This document shows, piece after piece, positions 1-8,902 of a stretch of 64,000 bases of DNA (positions within the stretch are counted from its first letter, which is position 1; the number at the start of each line of letters is the position of its first letter). A program made the translations under genes and the position numbers. The stretch is from Inhella inkyongensis (lineage in GTDB: Bacteria; Pseudomonadota; Gammaproteobacteria; Burkholderiales; Burkholderiaceae_C). Location: contig NZ_CP040709.1 in NCBI RefSeq assembly GCF_005952805.1, forward strand, positions 3,100,001 through 3,164,000, written 5' to 3'. The notes beneath the pieces were generated by a model. It saw nothing but the letters and a program-made list of their open reading frames with translations. It searched no databases and had not been told where the DNA came from.

Positions 1-417
1 ATAAATCCGCAGGATCGGCCTGGATGCAGGGGCAGGATCGGGCTGCGCCAGAGCGACGCCCCCAGCCCAGGCTGCCAACAGGCAGATTCGTCGGCGCCAA
101 GCCCGGGCACTTTCCTGCTTCTGTGGATGACTGGTCATGGTGGGTCCCTCTGCAGCCCCCAATTCCACGTCAGTCTCAAGGCGAAGGCCCCCCTGATTCA
201 CCCGAATAGGCCGCTGCGGCCACCGCGATGGTCTTGACAGCGGCTTGAGACTGTCTCCAACCGGCGCTGGCACTGTGGCTCCCGCCCCATACCGGAGCGG
301 GACCGCCAGTCGATGCGGAATCCAACTCGGTGGGTGACGCGGGCTGCCGCTCAAGAAGCGGCACTGGCATGCGCCTGCGCCTAGGATGGGGCCATTGTTT
401 TGACAGGAAGCCTGCTC
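1..417. other. Intergenic region upstream of the FIST gene; no gene supported
   Basis: Only short open frames occur here and none has a convincing ribosome binding site or recognisable protein. The only clear structure is a 7-bp stem at 345-351 and 357-363 (TGCCGCT / AGCGGCA, 5-nt loop), about 55 bases before the FIST gene start. It may be a leader or terminator hairpin, but it has no T-tract. The gene on the left ends outside the window or is not recognisable. Confidence 0.5.
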
Positions 418-1542
418 ATGCGCCATCTGCCGATGCAAGCCAGCGCGATCAACGACTGCCTGGATCAGTGGTTGCTCGAAACACCCGCGATGGGTGTACT
501 GGCCCTGGTGGCGGAACCAGACCGTGCCCACATACCCAGCCTGCAGGCCGCCTGTGGTACCCGCGGCGTGACATTGGCGGGCGCGGTGTTCCCAGCCCTC
601 ATCGTAGGTACGGGTTTCACCCAACACGGTGTGGTGTTGCTGCGTCTGCCCGAAGCCATGCCCCAGGCCCTGGTCGGCGAACTGGACGGCCCGGATGCCG
701 ACACACGACTCTTGAATGCGGCCCGGGAACTGGCAACGACCAGCGACCACCTGCTGCTGTTCTTCGATGGCCTGCTACCTCGTATTGCCAGCCAGGTGGA
801 GATGCTGCAGACCCAACTACCGGGTGCCATTGACCTGGCCGGAGCCAATGCGGGCAGCGAGACCTTTGCACCTACCCCCTGCCTGTTCGACGCGCACCAA
901 CTCATCGACCGCGGCGCCCTGTTCCTGGCCCTTCCGCCTGGCCAACATGCAGCACTGGAGCATGGCTTCAGCGAACCGGAGCGCGCCATCGGCGGCAGTG
1001 TGAGCGAGGGCAATCGCATTGCCCGCATCAATGCGGCACCGGCCATCGATGCCTATCGTGATCTTGCGCTGAGCCAATACGGCGTGGAGTTGGACCGCGA
1101 GAGCTTCTATCGCTACGGCGTGCACTACCCCTTCGGCGTCATTCGCGGTGGTGATTCGCTGACGGTGCGCATCCCGGTCGAGGTGGACCTCGATGGTGCG
1201 CTGCATTGCATCGGCGAGATCCCACTGGACGCCGGCATCTTGCTGCTGCGCGCGCCCGCAGCCAATGAGGGCGATTGCATGGGGCATCTGGCCCGCAAGC
1301 TGGAAATGGGAAACGGTGCCTGGCAGCGTCGCCCACTGCTGACCTTTTACTGCGCGGGCCGGCGCATGCATCTCGGCCCCGGAGCCGAGCAGGAACTCGA
1401 GATCCTGCAGAACCGGATACAGGCCGAGATCCAACTCGGCGCCCTGTCACTGGGCGAGATCGGTGCGATCCGCCCCAGCGACCGCGCCCAGTTCCACAAC
1501 GCCACCCTGGTCTGTCTGCCCTGGCCCCAAGCGGCTCCCTAG
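418..1542 (+). CDS. FIST N/C domain signal-transduction protein
   Basis: A 374-residue soluble protein with the layout of FIST proteins: an N-terminal FIST_N half (roughly residues 20-200) and a FIST_C half (roughly 210-365) ending near the typical 'GALSLGEIGAI' segment. FIST domains are thought to be small-ligand sensors, often encoded near chemotaxis or GGDEF proteins; the ligand here is unknown. The ATG at 418 is preferred over an upstream TTG at 400 because AGGAAG lies 7 bases before it. The gene stands alone and converges on the hydrolase gene with a 4-bp overlap of the two 3' ends. No signal peptide or membrane segment is visible. The family call is good; the role is inferred. Confidence 0.8.
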   Translation: MRHLPMQASAINDCLDQWLLETPAMGVLALVAEPDRAHIPSLQAACGTRGVTLAGAVFPALIVGTGFTQHGVVLLRLPEAMPQALVGELDGPDADTRLLNAARELATTSDHLLLFFDGLLPRIASQVEMLQTQLPGAIDLAGANAGSETFAPTPCLFDAHQLIDRGALFLALPPGQHAALEHGFSEPERAIGGSVSEGNRIARINAAPAIDAYRDLALSQYGVELDRESFYRYGVHYPFGVIRGGDSLTVRIPVEVDLDGALHCIGEIPLDAGILLLRAPAANEGDCMGHLARKLEMGNGAWQRRPLLTFYCAGRRMHLGPGAEQELEILQNRIQAEIQLGALSLGEIGAIRPSDRAQFHNATLVCLPWPQAAP

Positions 1543-2483
1543 CCCGGCCCCACCCAGCGCGCCAACAGCTCTTGGTGGCGCTGCCGCCAGGGACTCAGTT
1601 GGCTCAGGTCGCCATCGCCCAGCACGCCCTGCAAGAAGCCCGCCACCAACTCCTTGGTGGCTTGTTTGATGCGCGGGTTGGCGACCACGCCGCCGGTGTT
1701 GGCACGGTCGGTGAACACCGAGTGCGAGCCGCCTTCGAACACCGCCAGGCTCTTGAGCGGGCTGCCGATGGCCTCGAACAATGCGATGCGTTCATGCGCG
1801 CCGCTGCGATAGCCGGGGATCACGATGTCGTCCGCGGTGGCGGTGATGTGCAGGCTGGGCAGGCGCACCGCCGCCAGGGCGCGCTCGGGCTCGGGCACAC
1901 CATGCAAGGGCGGGCTGGAGATCAGCACCGCCGCGCGGATGCGCGGGTCGGCCAGAGCCAGTTCATCGGCCTGCGGCACGGCCGCGCCGGCCAGCAGCAG
2001 GCTGGTGTTGGCACCATAGGAATGACCAGCCACGGCGATGCGGCCTGCATCCAGGGCCAGCGACGGCTGCGCCAACACGCGGTCGAGCGCAAAGCGCAGA
2101 TCGCGCACGCGGTTCAAGGCCTCGGAGGGCGCGGCGGCCGCCTGCAGCCGGCCAATTAGTCCGAAAGGACTGCCGGCACCCCAGAGTGCGCGGTCACTGC
2201 CCACATGCTGCACATGCAGGCTGGCAAAGCCCTGGGCCGCGAGGTGCTGCCCAAGGTAGGAATAGCCACGCCGCGAACCGCCGATGCCGTGCGAGAACAG
2301 CACCAGGGGCAGCGGGCCCTGCACTTCACGGGGCCGATAGATCCGTACCGGCACCGCGCGCTCGCGGGCTTCGTCCTGCCACTCCCATTCCTCATGCAGC
2401 CAGGGCGGCGGCGGCGCGGCGTCATCACCGCGCGCGCACAGCGTGGCGGCGGCGCCGCTGAGGAGGAAGAGGCGGCGCTTCAT
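1539..2483 (-). CDS. Predicted dienelactone-hydrolase-like alpha/beta hydrolase, exported
   Basis: A 314-residue alpha/beta hydrolase. The N-terminus (KRRLFLLSGAAATLCA) looks like a signal peptide with a twin-arginine start. An oxyanion-loop motif FSHGIGG, the nucleophile elbow GHSYGA and a late GGSHS histidine segment match the family of predicted dienelactone hydrolases, which in practice are carboxylesterases of unknown substrate. The gene starts one base after the stop of the RND pump gene, so it is probably the last cistron of the tetR efflux operon. A role in processing an effluxed or toxic ester is an inference from that linkage. The 3' end overlaps the convergent FIST gene by 4 bp. 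Confidence 0.8.
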   Translation of the reverse strand: MKRRLFLLSGAAATLCARGDDAAPPPPWLHEEWEWQDEARERAVPVRIYRPREVQGPLPLVLFSHGIGGSRRGYSYLGQHLAAQGFASLHVQHVGSDRALWGAGSPFGLIGRLQAAAAPSEALNRVRDLRFALDRVLAQPSLALDAGRIAVAGHSYGANTSLLLAGAAVPQADELALADPRIRAAVLISSPPLHGVPEPERALAAVRLPSLHITATADDIVIPGYRSGAHERIALFEAIGSPLKSLAVFEGGSHSVFTDRANTGGVVANPRIKQATKELVAGFLQGVLGDGDLSQLSPWRQRHQELLARWVGPG

Positions 2484-2484
2484 C

Positions 2485-5400
2485 TCAGGACTCCACGACC
2501 GCAGGCTTGCGCCAACGCCGCATTTGCTTCATCGACCACGCGACGCCGTCATCCACCCAGGTGTAGACCACCGGCACCACCAGCAGGCTCAGGAAGGTCG
2601 AGGTGATCAGCCCGCCGATCACCACGATGGCCATCGGTGCGCGGAACGAGGGGTCGGTGCCAAAGCCCAGTGCGATGGGCAGCATGCCCGCGCCCATGGC
2701 CAACGTGGTCATCACGATGGGTCGGGCGCGCTTGTGGCAGGCATCCAGCAGGGCGTCGAGCTGACTCAAGCCGCGCTCGTCGCGCGCCTTGATCGCGTAC
2801 TCGATCAGCAGGATGGAGTTCTTGGTGGCAATGCCCATCAGCATGATCATGCCGATCATGGCCGGCATGGACAGATCGGTCTGCGTCACGAACAGGGCCA
2901 GGATGGCGCCGGGGATGGACAACACCAGGGCCACCAGGATGGTGGCCGGCTGCACCCAGGCATGGAAGAGCAGCACCAGCACGATGTAGATGCAGGCCAC
3001 CCCCGTGCCCATGGCCAAGAGGAAGCTGGACATCAGCTCGCCAAAGGCCTCGGCATCACCGGTCACGGTCTTCTGGATGCCCGAGGGCAGGTTTTTCAGT
3101 GCCGGCAACTGATCGGCCTCAGCCGCCACCTCGCCCAGCGCGCGGCCATTGAGCTCGATCTCAAAGTTCACATTGCGTGCACGGTCGAAGCGGTCGATCT
3201 GCGCCGGCCCAGCAGTGAGCTCTAGATCGGCCACTTGCTGCAGGGGCACCGGGCCTTTGCTACCCGGCACCGTGAGTTGCTTGATGAGCGCCAGATCGGC
3301 CCGCGCGCCGTCCGGCAGCTTGACCACCACCGGCACCTGGCGCTCGGCCAGGTTGAGCTTGGGCAGCAACTGGTCATAGTCCCCGGCGGTGGCGATGCGC
3401 AGGGTGTCGGCCAGGGCAGCCGTGCTCACCCCCAGATCGGCCGCGCGCGCGAAGTCAGGCCGCAACACCAACTCGGGGCGCTGCAGGCTGGAACTGCTCG
3501 TCACCTGCCCGATGCCCTTCAAGGTCCGCAGCTGCTGCTCCACCTGGGTGGCGTGCGCCAGCAGCGCATCGCCGTCGTCGCCCGAAAGCACCAGGATGTA
3601 CTTCTCGGCCGAGCCCCCAAAGCCCACATTGATGCGAGCACCGGTCAAGTCGCCCAGGCGCTCGCGCAGGTCCTTCTCGATCATCTGCTTGGTCACGCCG
3701 GGGCGCTCCTGGCGCTTGGTCAGATTGATCGTCAGCGTGGCGCGGCGCACCTCGGGCGTGCCGCTGCCCTGGAAGGGGTCGGAGCCAGCCGCGCCGCCAC
3801 CAATGGCCGTGTAGACCAGTTTCACATGCGGGTTCTTGACCACACGCTCACGCGCGGCCTCGGCCAACTCCACGGTTTGCTCGATGCGGCTGCCCGGCTC
3901 CAGCTGCAGATAGACCTGGGTCTGTGACAGATCGTCGGGCGGGATGAAGGCGCCGGGAATCGCCCCCATGAAGAGCGGTGCGCAACTGGCCACGCTAAAG
4001 GCCACCACACCGGCCAAGGTCTTACCCCGATGCTGCAAACACCATTTGGCCCAACGCATATAGGTCGGCATCCAGAAGGGTTCCGGGTGCTCCTTCTTGG
4101 GCCTTTGCAACATGTAAGCTGCCATCATGGGCGTGAGCATGCGCGCCACGACCAACGAGAAAAACACCGCCAACGCCGCCGTCCAGCCGAACTGCACGAA
4201 GAATTTGCCCGGCACCCCGCTCATGAAGGCCGTGGGCAAGAAGACCGCAATCAGGGTGAAGGTGGTGGCGATCACCGCCATGCCAATCTCGTCGGCCGCC
4301 TCCATCGCCGCCTGAAAGGGCGTCTTGCCCATCTGCAGGTGGCGCATGATGTTCTCAATCTCGACGATGGCGTCATCCACCAAGATGCCGATCACCAGCG
4401 AGAGCGAGAGCAGGGTCACGATGTTGATCGTGAAGCCCATCCAGTGCATGAAAAGGAAGGTCGGGATGGCCGATAGCGGCAGCGCCACCGCGCTGACGAA
4501 GGTGGCGCGACCATCGCGCAGAAAGAGCCAGACCACCAGCACGGCCAACACCGCGCCTTCGATCAACAGACTCATCGAACCCTCGTAGTTCTCCACCACC
4601 GGATCAACGAAATTGAAGGCCTCGACCAGTTGCAGATCCGAGTTGGCCGTTTTGATCTCTTCGAGCGCGGCGCGCACGCCATGCATCACATCGACTTCGC
4701 CGGCACCGCGCGCGCGGGTGATCTCAAAAGCCACCACCGATTTGCCGTTCAGATGCGCGGCCGAACGGCGCTCGGCCACACCGTCCTGCACCTTGGCAAT
4801 CTGGTCCAGACGCACATGGCGGCCATCCATCAGCGGGATGTCCAGAGCCGCCAACTCCTGCGCCGTCTGCACCGTGGCCAGCGCACGCAGCGATTGCTCG
4901 ATGCCGCCGATGGTCGAACGCCCCGCGGGCGCCTCTTGCTGCACGTTCTTGAGCTGGCGCGAGACCTCAGCCGCACTCACCCCCAGGGCCAACATGCGGT
5001 CCGGGTCGAGCTGCACCTGCACCTCGCGCTTCACACCGCCCACCCGGCCCACGCCGCCCACGCCGCGCACGGCCAGGAGCTTCTTGGTGACCTCGTTGTC
5101 GATGAACCAGGAGATCGCCTCCTCATCCCGACGCTCCGAGGCCAGCGTGTAGACCAAGACCGGCGAGCCCGCCAGGTCCATCTTGCTGATGACCGGATCG
5201 CGCAGCTCGGCCGGCAAGTCGGAGCGCACGCGGGCCACCGCATCGCGCACATCGTCCATCGCCTCTTGTGTGGGCTTCTCCAGCCGGAACTCGGCCGCCA
5301 CCGTGGCCACGCCGTCGTAGACCTTGGTGTAGGTGTGCTTCAGCCCCTGGATGGACGCGACCGAGTTCTCGATCTTGCGCGCCACCTCGGTTTCCATTTG

Positions 5401-5574
5401 CGCCGGCGCTGCGCCTGGCAGGCTGGCCGTGACGATGACGGTGGGCAGGTCGATGTCGGGGAAGTTCTGGATCTTCATCGCCTTGAACGCCAGCAGACCG
5501 GCCACGGTCAGCATGATGAAGAGCAGGATGGACGGCACCGGCCGCCGGATGGACCATGAAGAGACGTTCAACAT
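2485..5574 (-). CDS. RND efflux pump inner-membrane transporter (AcrB/HAE-1 type)
   Basis: A 1029-residue resistance-nodulation-division permease of normal length. It starts with the amphipathic N-terminus and first membrane helix (residues about 1-30), then a porter domain with the family-typical 'NFPDIDLPTVIVTASLPGA' segment. The proton-relay pair VDDAIVEIEN lies in TM4, and a second porter domain and second membrane bundle follow. It would drive proton-coupled export of hydrophobic compounds through the adaptor and outer-membrane channel encoded upstream. Its ATG follows the adaptor stop codon with no gap. The substrate cannot be told from sequence. Confidence 0.95.
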   Translation of the reverse strand: MLNVSSWSIRRPVPSILLFIMLTVAGLLAFKAMKIQNFPDIDLPTVIVTASLPGAAPAQMETEVARKIENSVASIQGLKHTYTKVYDGVATVAAEFRLEKPTQEAMDDVRDAVARVRSDLPAELRDPVISKMDLAGSPVLVYTLASERRDEEAISWFIDNEVTKKLLAVRGVGGVGRVGGVKREVQVQLDPDRMLALGVSAAEVSRQLKNVQQEAPAGRSTIGGIEQSLRALATVQTAQELAALDIPLMDGRHVRLDQIAKVQDGVAERRSAAHLNGKSVVAFEITRARGAGEVDVMHGVRAALEEIKTANSDLQLVEAFNFVDPVVENYEGSMSLLIEGAVLAVLVVWLFLRDGRATFVSAVALPLSAIPTFLFMHWMGFTINIVTLLSLSLVIGILVDDAIVEIENIMRHLQMGKTPFQAAMEAADEIGMAVIATTFTLIAVFLPTAFMSGVPGKFFVQFGWTAALAVFFSLVVARMLTPMMAAYMLQRPKKEHPEPFWMPTYMRWAKWCLQHRGKTLAGVVAFSVASCAPLFMGAIPGAFIPPDDLSQTQVYLQLEPGSRIEQTVELAEAARERVVKNPHVKLVYTAIGGGAAGSDPFQGSGTPEVRRATLTINLTKRQERPGVTKQMIEKDLRERLGDLTGARINVGFGGSAEKYILVLSGDDGDALLAHATQVEQQLRTLKGIGQVTSSSSLQRPELVLRPDFARAADLGVSTAALADTLRIATAGDYDQLLPKLNLAERQVPVVVKLPDGARADLALIKQLTVPGSKGPVPLQQVADLELTAGPAQIDRFDRARNVNFEIELNGRALGEVAAEADQLPALKNLPSGIQKTVTGDAEAFGELMSSFLLAMGTGVACIYIVLVLLFHAWVQPATILVALVLSIPGAILALFVTQTDLSMPAMIGMIMLMGIATKNSILLIEYAIKARDERGLSQLDALLDACHKRARPIVMTTLAMGAGMLPIALGFGTDPSFRAPMAIVVIGGLITSTFLSLLVVPVVYTWVDDGVAWSMKQMRRWRKPAVVES

Positions 5575-6669
5575 TTACTTGACCACCTTGATAAGGTCGC
5601 CATCGGCCAGGAAACCCAGGCCCTGAGCCACCACAGCCTCGCCGGCCTGCAGCCCACTCTTGATCTCCACCGCATCACCCTGGCGCCGGCCCAGCTCCAC
5701 CTTGTGCTGGCGCGCGCGCTGGTCCTTGTCCACCTTGAACACATAGGCAAAGCCGTTGCGCAGCAGCACGGCGGCTTGCGGCAGGGCCGTCACCGAGCCG
5801 GTCTGCAGCTGGAACTCGCCGCGCGCGAACATGCCAGCGCGCGCAGTGCCCGGGTTGAGCAGATCGACATAGACCAGACCGTTGCGCGTTTGCGCATCCA
5901 CCTTGGGTGCCACCACGCGCACCCGACCTTCCAGCGCCCCCCCACCCGCCGGGGTGATGCGCACGCTCTGGCCGGCTCGCAAGGCCGCCAGGTCGGGAGC
6001 CGGCACCTCGGCGCGCCATTCCAGACGGCCTTGGCGGATCAAACGGAACAACTCTTGGCCGGGCTGCGCCACGGCGCCCAGTACCGCCTCGCGGGTCGCG
6101 ATCACGCCGTCATCGGGCGCCAGCACCTGGGCTTGGGCCAGGCGCAGCTCAGCGCTGCGCGCCTGCGCCTTCAGCGCTGCCACCCGGGCCTGCGCGGCGG
6201 CGGCTGCAGCGGCGGCTTGGTCGAGCTGCTGCGGCGACACCGCATCGCTGCCGGCCAGGCTCTTGGTGCGATCGGCCTGGGCCTGCGCATCGCGCGCCGC
6301 CACCTCGCCTTCTTGCAATGCGGCGCGCTGGGCGGCCAGTTCGGCTTCCAGCGTGGCCGTGCCAAGCTGAGCCAGCAGCTGGCCCTTCTTGACGCGGTCA
6401 CCCACCTGAGCTTCGACACGGGCCAGGCGCAGGCCGCCGGTCTCGCTGGCCACCACCACCTCTTGCCAAGCAGCCAAGGTGCCGGTGGCGGCCAGGGTCA
6501 GGGGCCAGCTCTGGGTCTGAGCCGACACCAGGCGCACATTCAGAGCCGGTTTGGCGGCGGCGGCAGGAGGGTTGGCACCCGCTTTGGCGTCCTGTGCCTG
6601 GGCCAGGGGTGTCAGCAAGACCGGCAACATCAGCAAGGCCAGGGACAGAGAAGTTTTCTGCATCGTCAT
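5575..6669 (-). CDS. RND efflux periplasmic adaptor (membrane fusion protein)
   Basis: A 364-residue protein with an N-terminal signal peptide ending near 'PLAQAQDA', a barrel-sandwich hybrid split by an alanine-rich coiled-coil hairpin (roughly residues 100-185), then beta-barrel and membrane-proximal domains. It joins the inner-membrane pump encoded next to it to the outer-membrane factor encoded before it. No lipobox is seen, so it is probably a soluble or peripherally bound adaptor. An alternative ATG lies two codons downstream. It directly abuts the pump gene and follows the outer-membrane factor by 11 bp. Confidence 0.93.
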   Translation of the reverse strand: MTMQKTSLSLALLMLPVLLTPLAQAQDAKAGANPPAAAAKPALNVRLVSAQTQSWPLTLAATGTLAAWQEVVVASETGGLRLARVEAQVGDRVKKGQLLAQLGTATLEAELAAQRAALQEGEVAARDAQAQADRTKSLAGSDAVSPQQLDQAAAAAAAAQARVAALKAQARSAELRLAQAQVLAPDDGVIATREAVLGAVAQPGQELFRLIRQGRLEWRAEVPAPDLAALRAGQSVRITPAGGGALEGRVRVVAPKVDAQTRNGLVYVDLLNPGTARAGMFARGEFQLQTGSVTALPQAAVLLRNGFAYVFKVDKDQRARQHKVELGRRQGDAVEIKSGLQAGEAVVAQGLGFLADGDLIKVVK

Positions 6670-6680
6670 ATCGAGGGCTC

Positions 6681-8072
6681 TCAGGAAGCGTTGTCCGGGG
6701 TCCAGCCGCCACCCAGGCGGCGGTAGAGAGAAATCCAGGCCTGGCTGCGCGCCAGCGCCAACTCATAAGCACCGCGCTGCGCGGCCAGGAACTGCCGCGC
6801 GGACTGGGCGCGCTCCGACGCACTGATCAGGCCGGCGCGTTCGCGCTGCGAGGCCACGGCGTCCAGGCGCTGCCACTGGGCAATGCCGGTCATCACCGCC
6901 TCGGCCTGCTTTTGGGCGCGCTGCACACCGAGCAGGGCGTCCTCGACCTCGGCCAACGCGCTGCGCCAGGCTTGCTCCAGCGCCGCACGCGCCTCTTGTT
7001 CACGAGCCTGGGCGCCATCGACCTGGGCGCGGCGCAGGCCGCCATCGAACAAGGGCAGGCTGAGCGTGGGGGCCAGGGACCAGACCTGACCCTGGAGCGT
7101 ATTGCCCTCCATCCGCAGCCGGGCTTCGCCCAACAGAGCGCCCCAGCTGAGCTGCGGATAGCGCTGCGCCTCGGCACTGTGCAGTTCCATCACGCTGGCC
7201 ACCCAGAGTTGATGGGCACTGCTCAGATCAGGCCGCTGCGCAAGGGCCTGGGCTGGCACGCCGGGCACCGGCAGCGGCGGGGCCTGCACCAAGCGGGCCG
7301 GCCCCAGCCGCTCGCCCAGGGCGGCCGCGTCGTCATCGGCCACCAGCAGGGCCAGGGTCTGCAGCCACTGGCCGCGAGCGCTGTGCTGGGCGGCGGCGCC
7401 CACCTGCGCATCGGCCCGGGCCACCGTCAATTCGGCGGCTTGGGCCGCGCTCAGGCTGCCGGCCTTGGCGGCCGCCAGGGCGGCGCGCTCGATGCGCTCG
7501 GCCGCTTGCAGATCCTGGCTGGCGATGTCGGCGGCCAACTGCGCATGGCGATAGCTCAGATAGGCCAGGGCCACCTCGGCGCCCAAACTCACGCGAGCCT
7601 CATGCCACTGCGACTGGCTGGCCGCAGCGCGGGCGGCGGCGGCGGCCGTCTGCCCCCTCTGGGCGCCGAAAAGGTCCCACTCCCAACTCGCCAGGCCCTG
7701 GGCACTCAGGGTGGTGCTGGGCTGCAAGGTGGGCAGGGTCTGCGCGCGCTGCGCCCCCGCCTGCAGCATCAGCTGCGGCTGCTGGGCCGCGCCCGTCATC
7801 TGCGCTTGAGCCCGGGCCTGCGCAAGCCGCGCACGGGCCTGGGCCAACAGCGGGCTGCGTGCCTGCGCCTGGGCCTGCAGCTCCAGCAACTGGGCGTCGT
7901 TGAACTGGCGCCACCAGTCCACCAGGCTGGCGGTCTGGCCGGCATGCGGAAGTTCGGCTTGCGGTAGCTCAGACTGCCACATTGCGGGCAAATTGGGGCG
8001 CGGCGGCGGCGCCGGTGGCGTGAGTGCGCAGGCCGTGAGGCCCAGGCTGAGGATCAAGGGCAGTAGTCGCAT
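6681..8072 (-). CDS. Outer-membrane efflux factor, TolC/OprM (NodT) family lipoprotein
   Basis: A 463-residue protein with a lipoprotein signal (SLGLTACALTPP, lipobox cysteine near residue 15). Two internally similar halves rich in alanine, glutamine and leucine form the coiled-coil tunnel, ending in the usual 'AWISLYRRLGGGW' segment. It should be the trimeric outer-membrane channel of the tripartite pump. The start codon overlaps the stop of the TetR gene by one base (TGATG), which indicates translational coupling with the repressor. Such an outer-membrane-factor-first order is common in Burkholderiales RND operons. Confidence 0.93.
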   Translation of the reverse strand: MRLLPLILSLGLTACALTPPAPPPRPNLPAMWQSELPQAELPHAGQTASLVDWWRQFNDAQLLELQAQAQARSPLLAQARARLAQARAQAQMTGAAQQPQLMLQAGAQRAQTLPTLQPSTTLSAQGLASWEWDLFGAQRGQTAAAAARAAASQSQWHEARVSLGAEVALAYLSYRHAQLAADIASQDLQAAERIERAALAAAKAGSLSAAQAAELTVARADAQVGAAAQHSARGQWLQTLALLVADDDAAALGERLGPARLVQAPPLPVPGVPAQALAQRPDLSSAHQLWVASVMELHSAEAQRYPQLSWGALLGEARLRMEGNTLQGQVWSLAPTLSLPLFDGGLRRAQVDGAQAREQEARAALEQAWRSALAEVEDALLGVQRAQKQAEAVMTGIAQWQRLDAVASQRERAGLISASERAQSARQFLAAQRGAYELALARSQAWISLYRRLGGGWTPDNAS

Positions 8073-8815
8073 CAGGTCTTGCTTCCTGGGGCTGTGGATT
8101 TGCGGCGCGGCTTGGCTGGGGGCTTGGCACGGCGCTGGCGTTCAAACTCGACCAGCACTTCGGCCCAATCGAGCAGGCGGGTGCGGATGCGGTCGAGCGC
8201 GTCGGGGTCGCTCAGATAGTTCGGCGTGAGGAGCTTCATGAAGGCGCGCGACATGCAGTAGTCCTGCGCCATTGCCACCAGGCCATAGCCGAGTTGCAGC
8301 ACCACCTCATCGTCCGCCTGGGTGCCGATGTGGCGCGCGAGCAATGCCGAGAGCGCACGCTTGTTGGGGCCGATGTAGTCCACCACCGTTTGGGCATAGA
8401 CCGGGCTGGGCTGCGTCATCTCGCGCAAGTGCAGGCGAATTTCCTGGCTGCTGACCAAGTCCCCCAGAAACCCCTCAAAAAAGAGTGAGAGCCCTTCGCG
8501 GAGCGACAGGTGTTCGGCGTCGAAGCCAAGCTTCACCCGCGTCACAGCGTCCAGCGGAGCAGACAACACCGCCCGGTAAAGGCCATCCTTGTCACCGAAG
8601 TGGTAATGGATGGCCCCTGCGTTCAGCCCCGCCGCGGTGCAAATCTCACGTGTCGAGGTCTCGGCAAAGCCTTGCTCGGCAAACAGCGTGGCCGCCGCCG
8701 CCAATAGACGTTGGCGGGCCTCGCCTTCGGACTTCTGGGCCGGGCGACCACGCCGCTTAGGCGCGCTGTCAACACCCGTGCGGGTGTTGGAAACGGGTTC
8801 AGGCTTTGCTCGCAT
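8072..8815 (-). CDS. TetR-family repressor of the efflux operon (CecR/YbiH-like C-terminus)
   Basis: A 247-residue regulator with a lysine/arginine-rich N-tail and a TetR helix-turn-helix (around 'FAETSTREICTAAGLNAGAI', about residues 55-75). The C-terminal ligand and dimer domain resembles the CecR/YbiH group. The ATG at 8815 is preferred over one at 8842, because the longer form would place the palindromic operator at 8837-8856 inside the coding sequence. It is the first gene of the tetR-OMF-adaptor-pump-hydrolase operon, so binding the operator would repress both itself and the pump. The ligand is unknown. A second perfect palindrome lies within its first codons. Confidence 0.88.
   Translation of the reverse strand: MRAKPEPVSNTRTGVDSAPKRRGRPAQKSEGEARQRLLAAAATLFAEQGFAETSTREICTAAGLNAGAIHYHFGDKDGLYRAVLSAPLDAVTRVKLGFDAEHLSLREGLSLFFEGFLGDLVSSQEIRLHLREMTQPSPVYAQTVVDYIGPNKRALSALLARHIGTQADDEVVLQLGYGLVAMAQDYCMSRAFMKLLTPNYLSDPDALDRIRTRLLDWAEVLVEFERQRRAKPPAKPRRKSTAPGSKT
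8771..8788. repeat. Palindrome inside the 5' end of the tetR gene
   Basis: Arms AACACCCG and CGGGTGTT are perfect and separated by 2 bases. The site lies in codons about 10-15 of the regulator, 50 bases downstream of the operator. It could be a second operator, an mRNA hairpin that tempers translation, or chance in GC-rich DNA. Confidence 0.45.
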
Positions 8816-8836
8816 CGGCGGGCATGCTAGCAAAAC

Positions 8837-8856
8837 AATCAAGCGCTTGCTTGATT
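8837..8856. promoter_or_regulatory. Predicted TetR-type operator
   Basis: Perfect inverted repeat with 8-bp arms AATCAAGC and GCTTGATT around GCTT. It lies 22 bases before the chosen start of the TetR gene, in the 87-bp gap after the GGDEF gene. Position, size and symmetry fit autoregulation by a TetR-family repressor of a co-transcribed efflux operon. The core promoter elements are not clear. Confidence 0.7.
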
Positions 8857-8902
8857 AAATCCCTACATTGCCCTTGGGCTTTCAGCGGACCACGACCCGC
8901 CC

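Noticed and set aside
120..340. Possible cobalamin-type riboswitch at the window start (GCCACAGTG- and AGTCTCAAG-like strings on the minus strand)
   Set aside because: The conserved boxes are not in the right order and spacing, and no cobalamin-related gene lies downstream.
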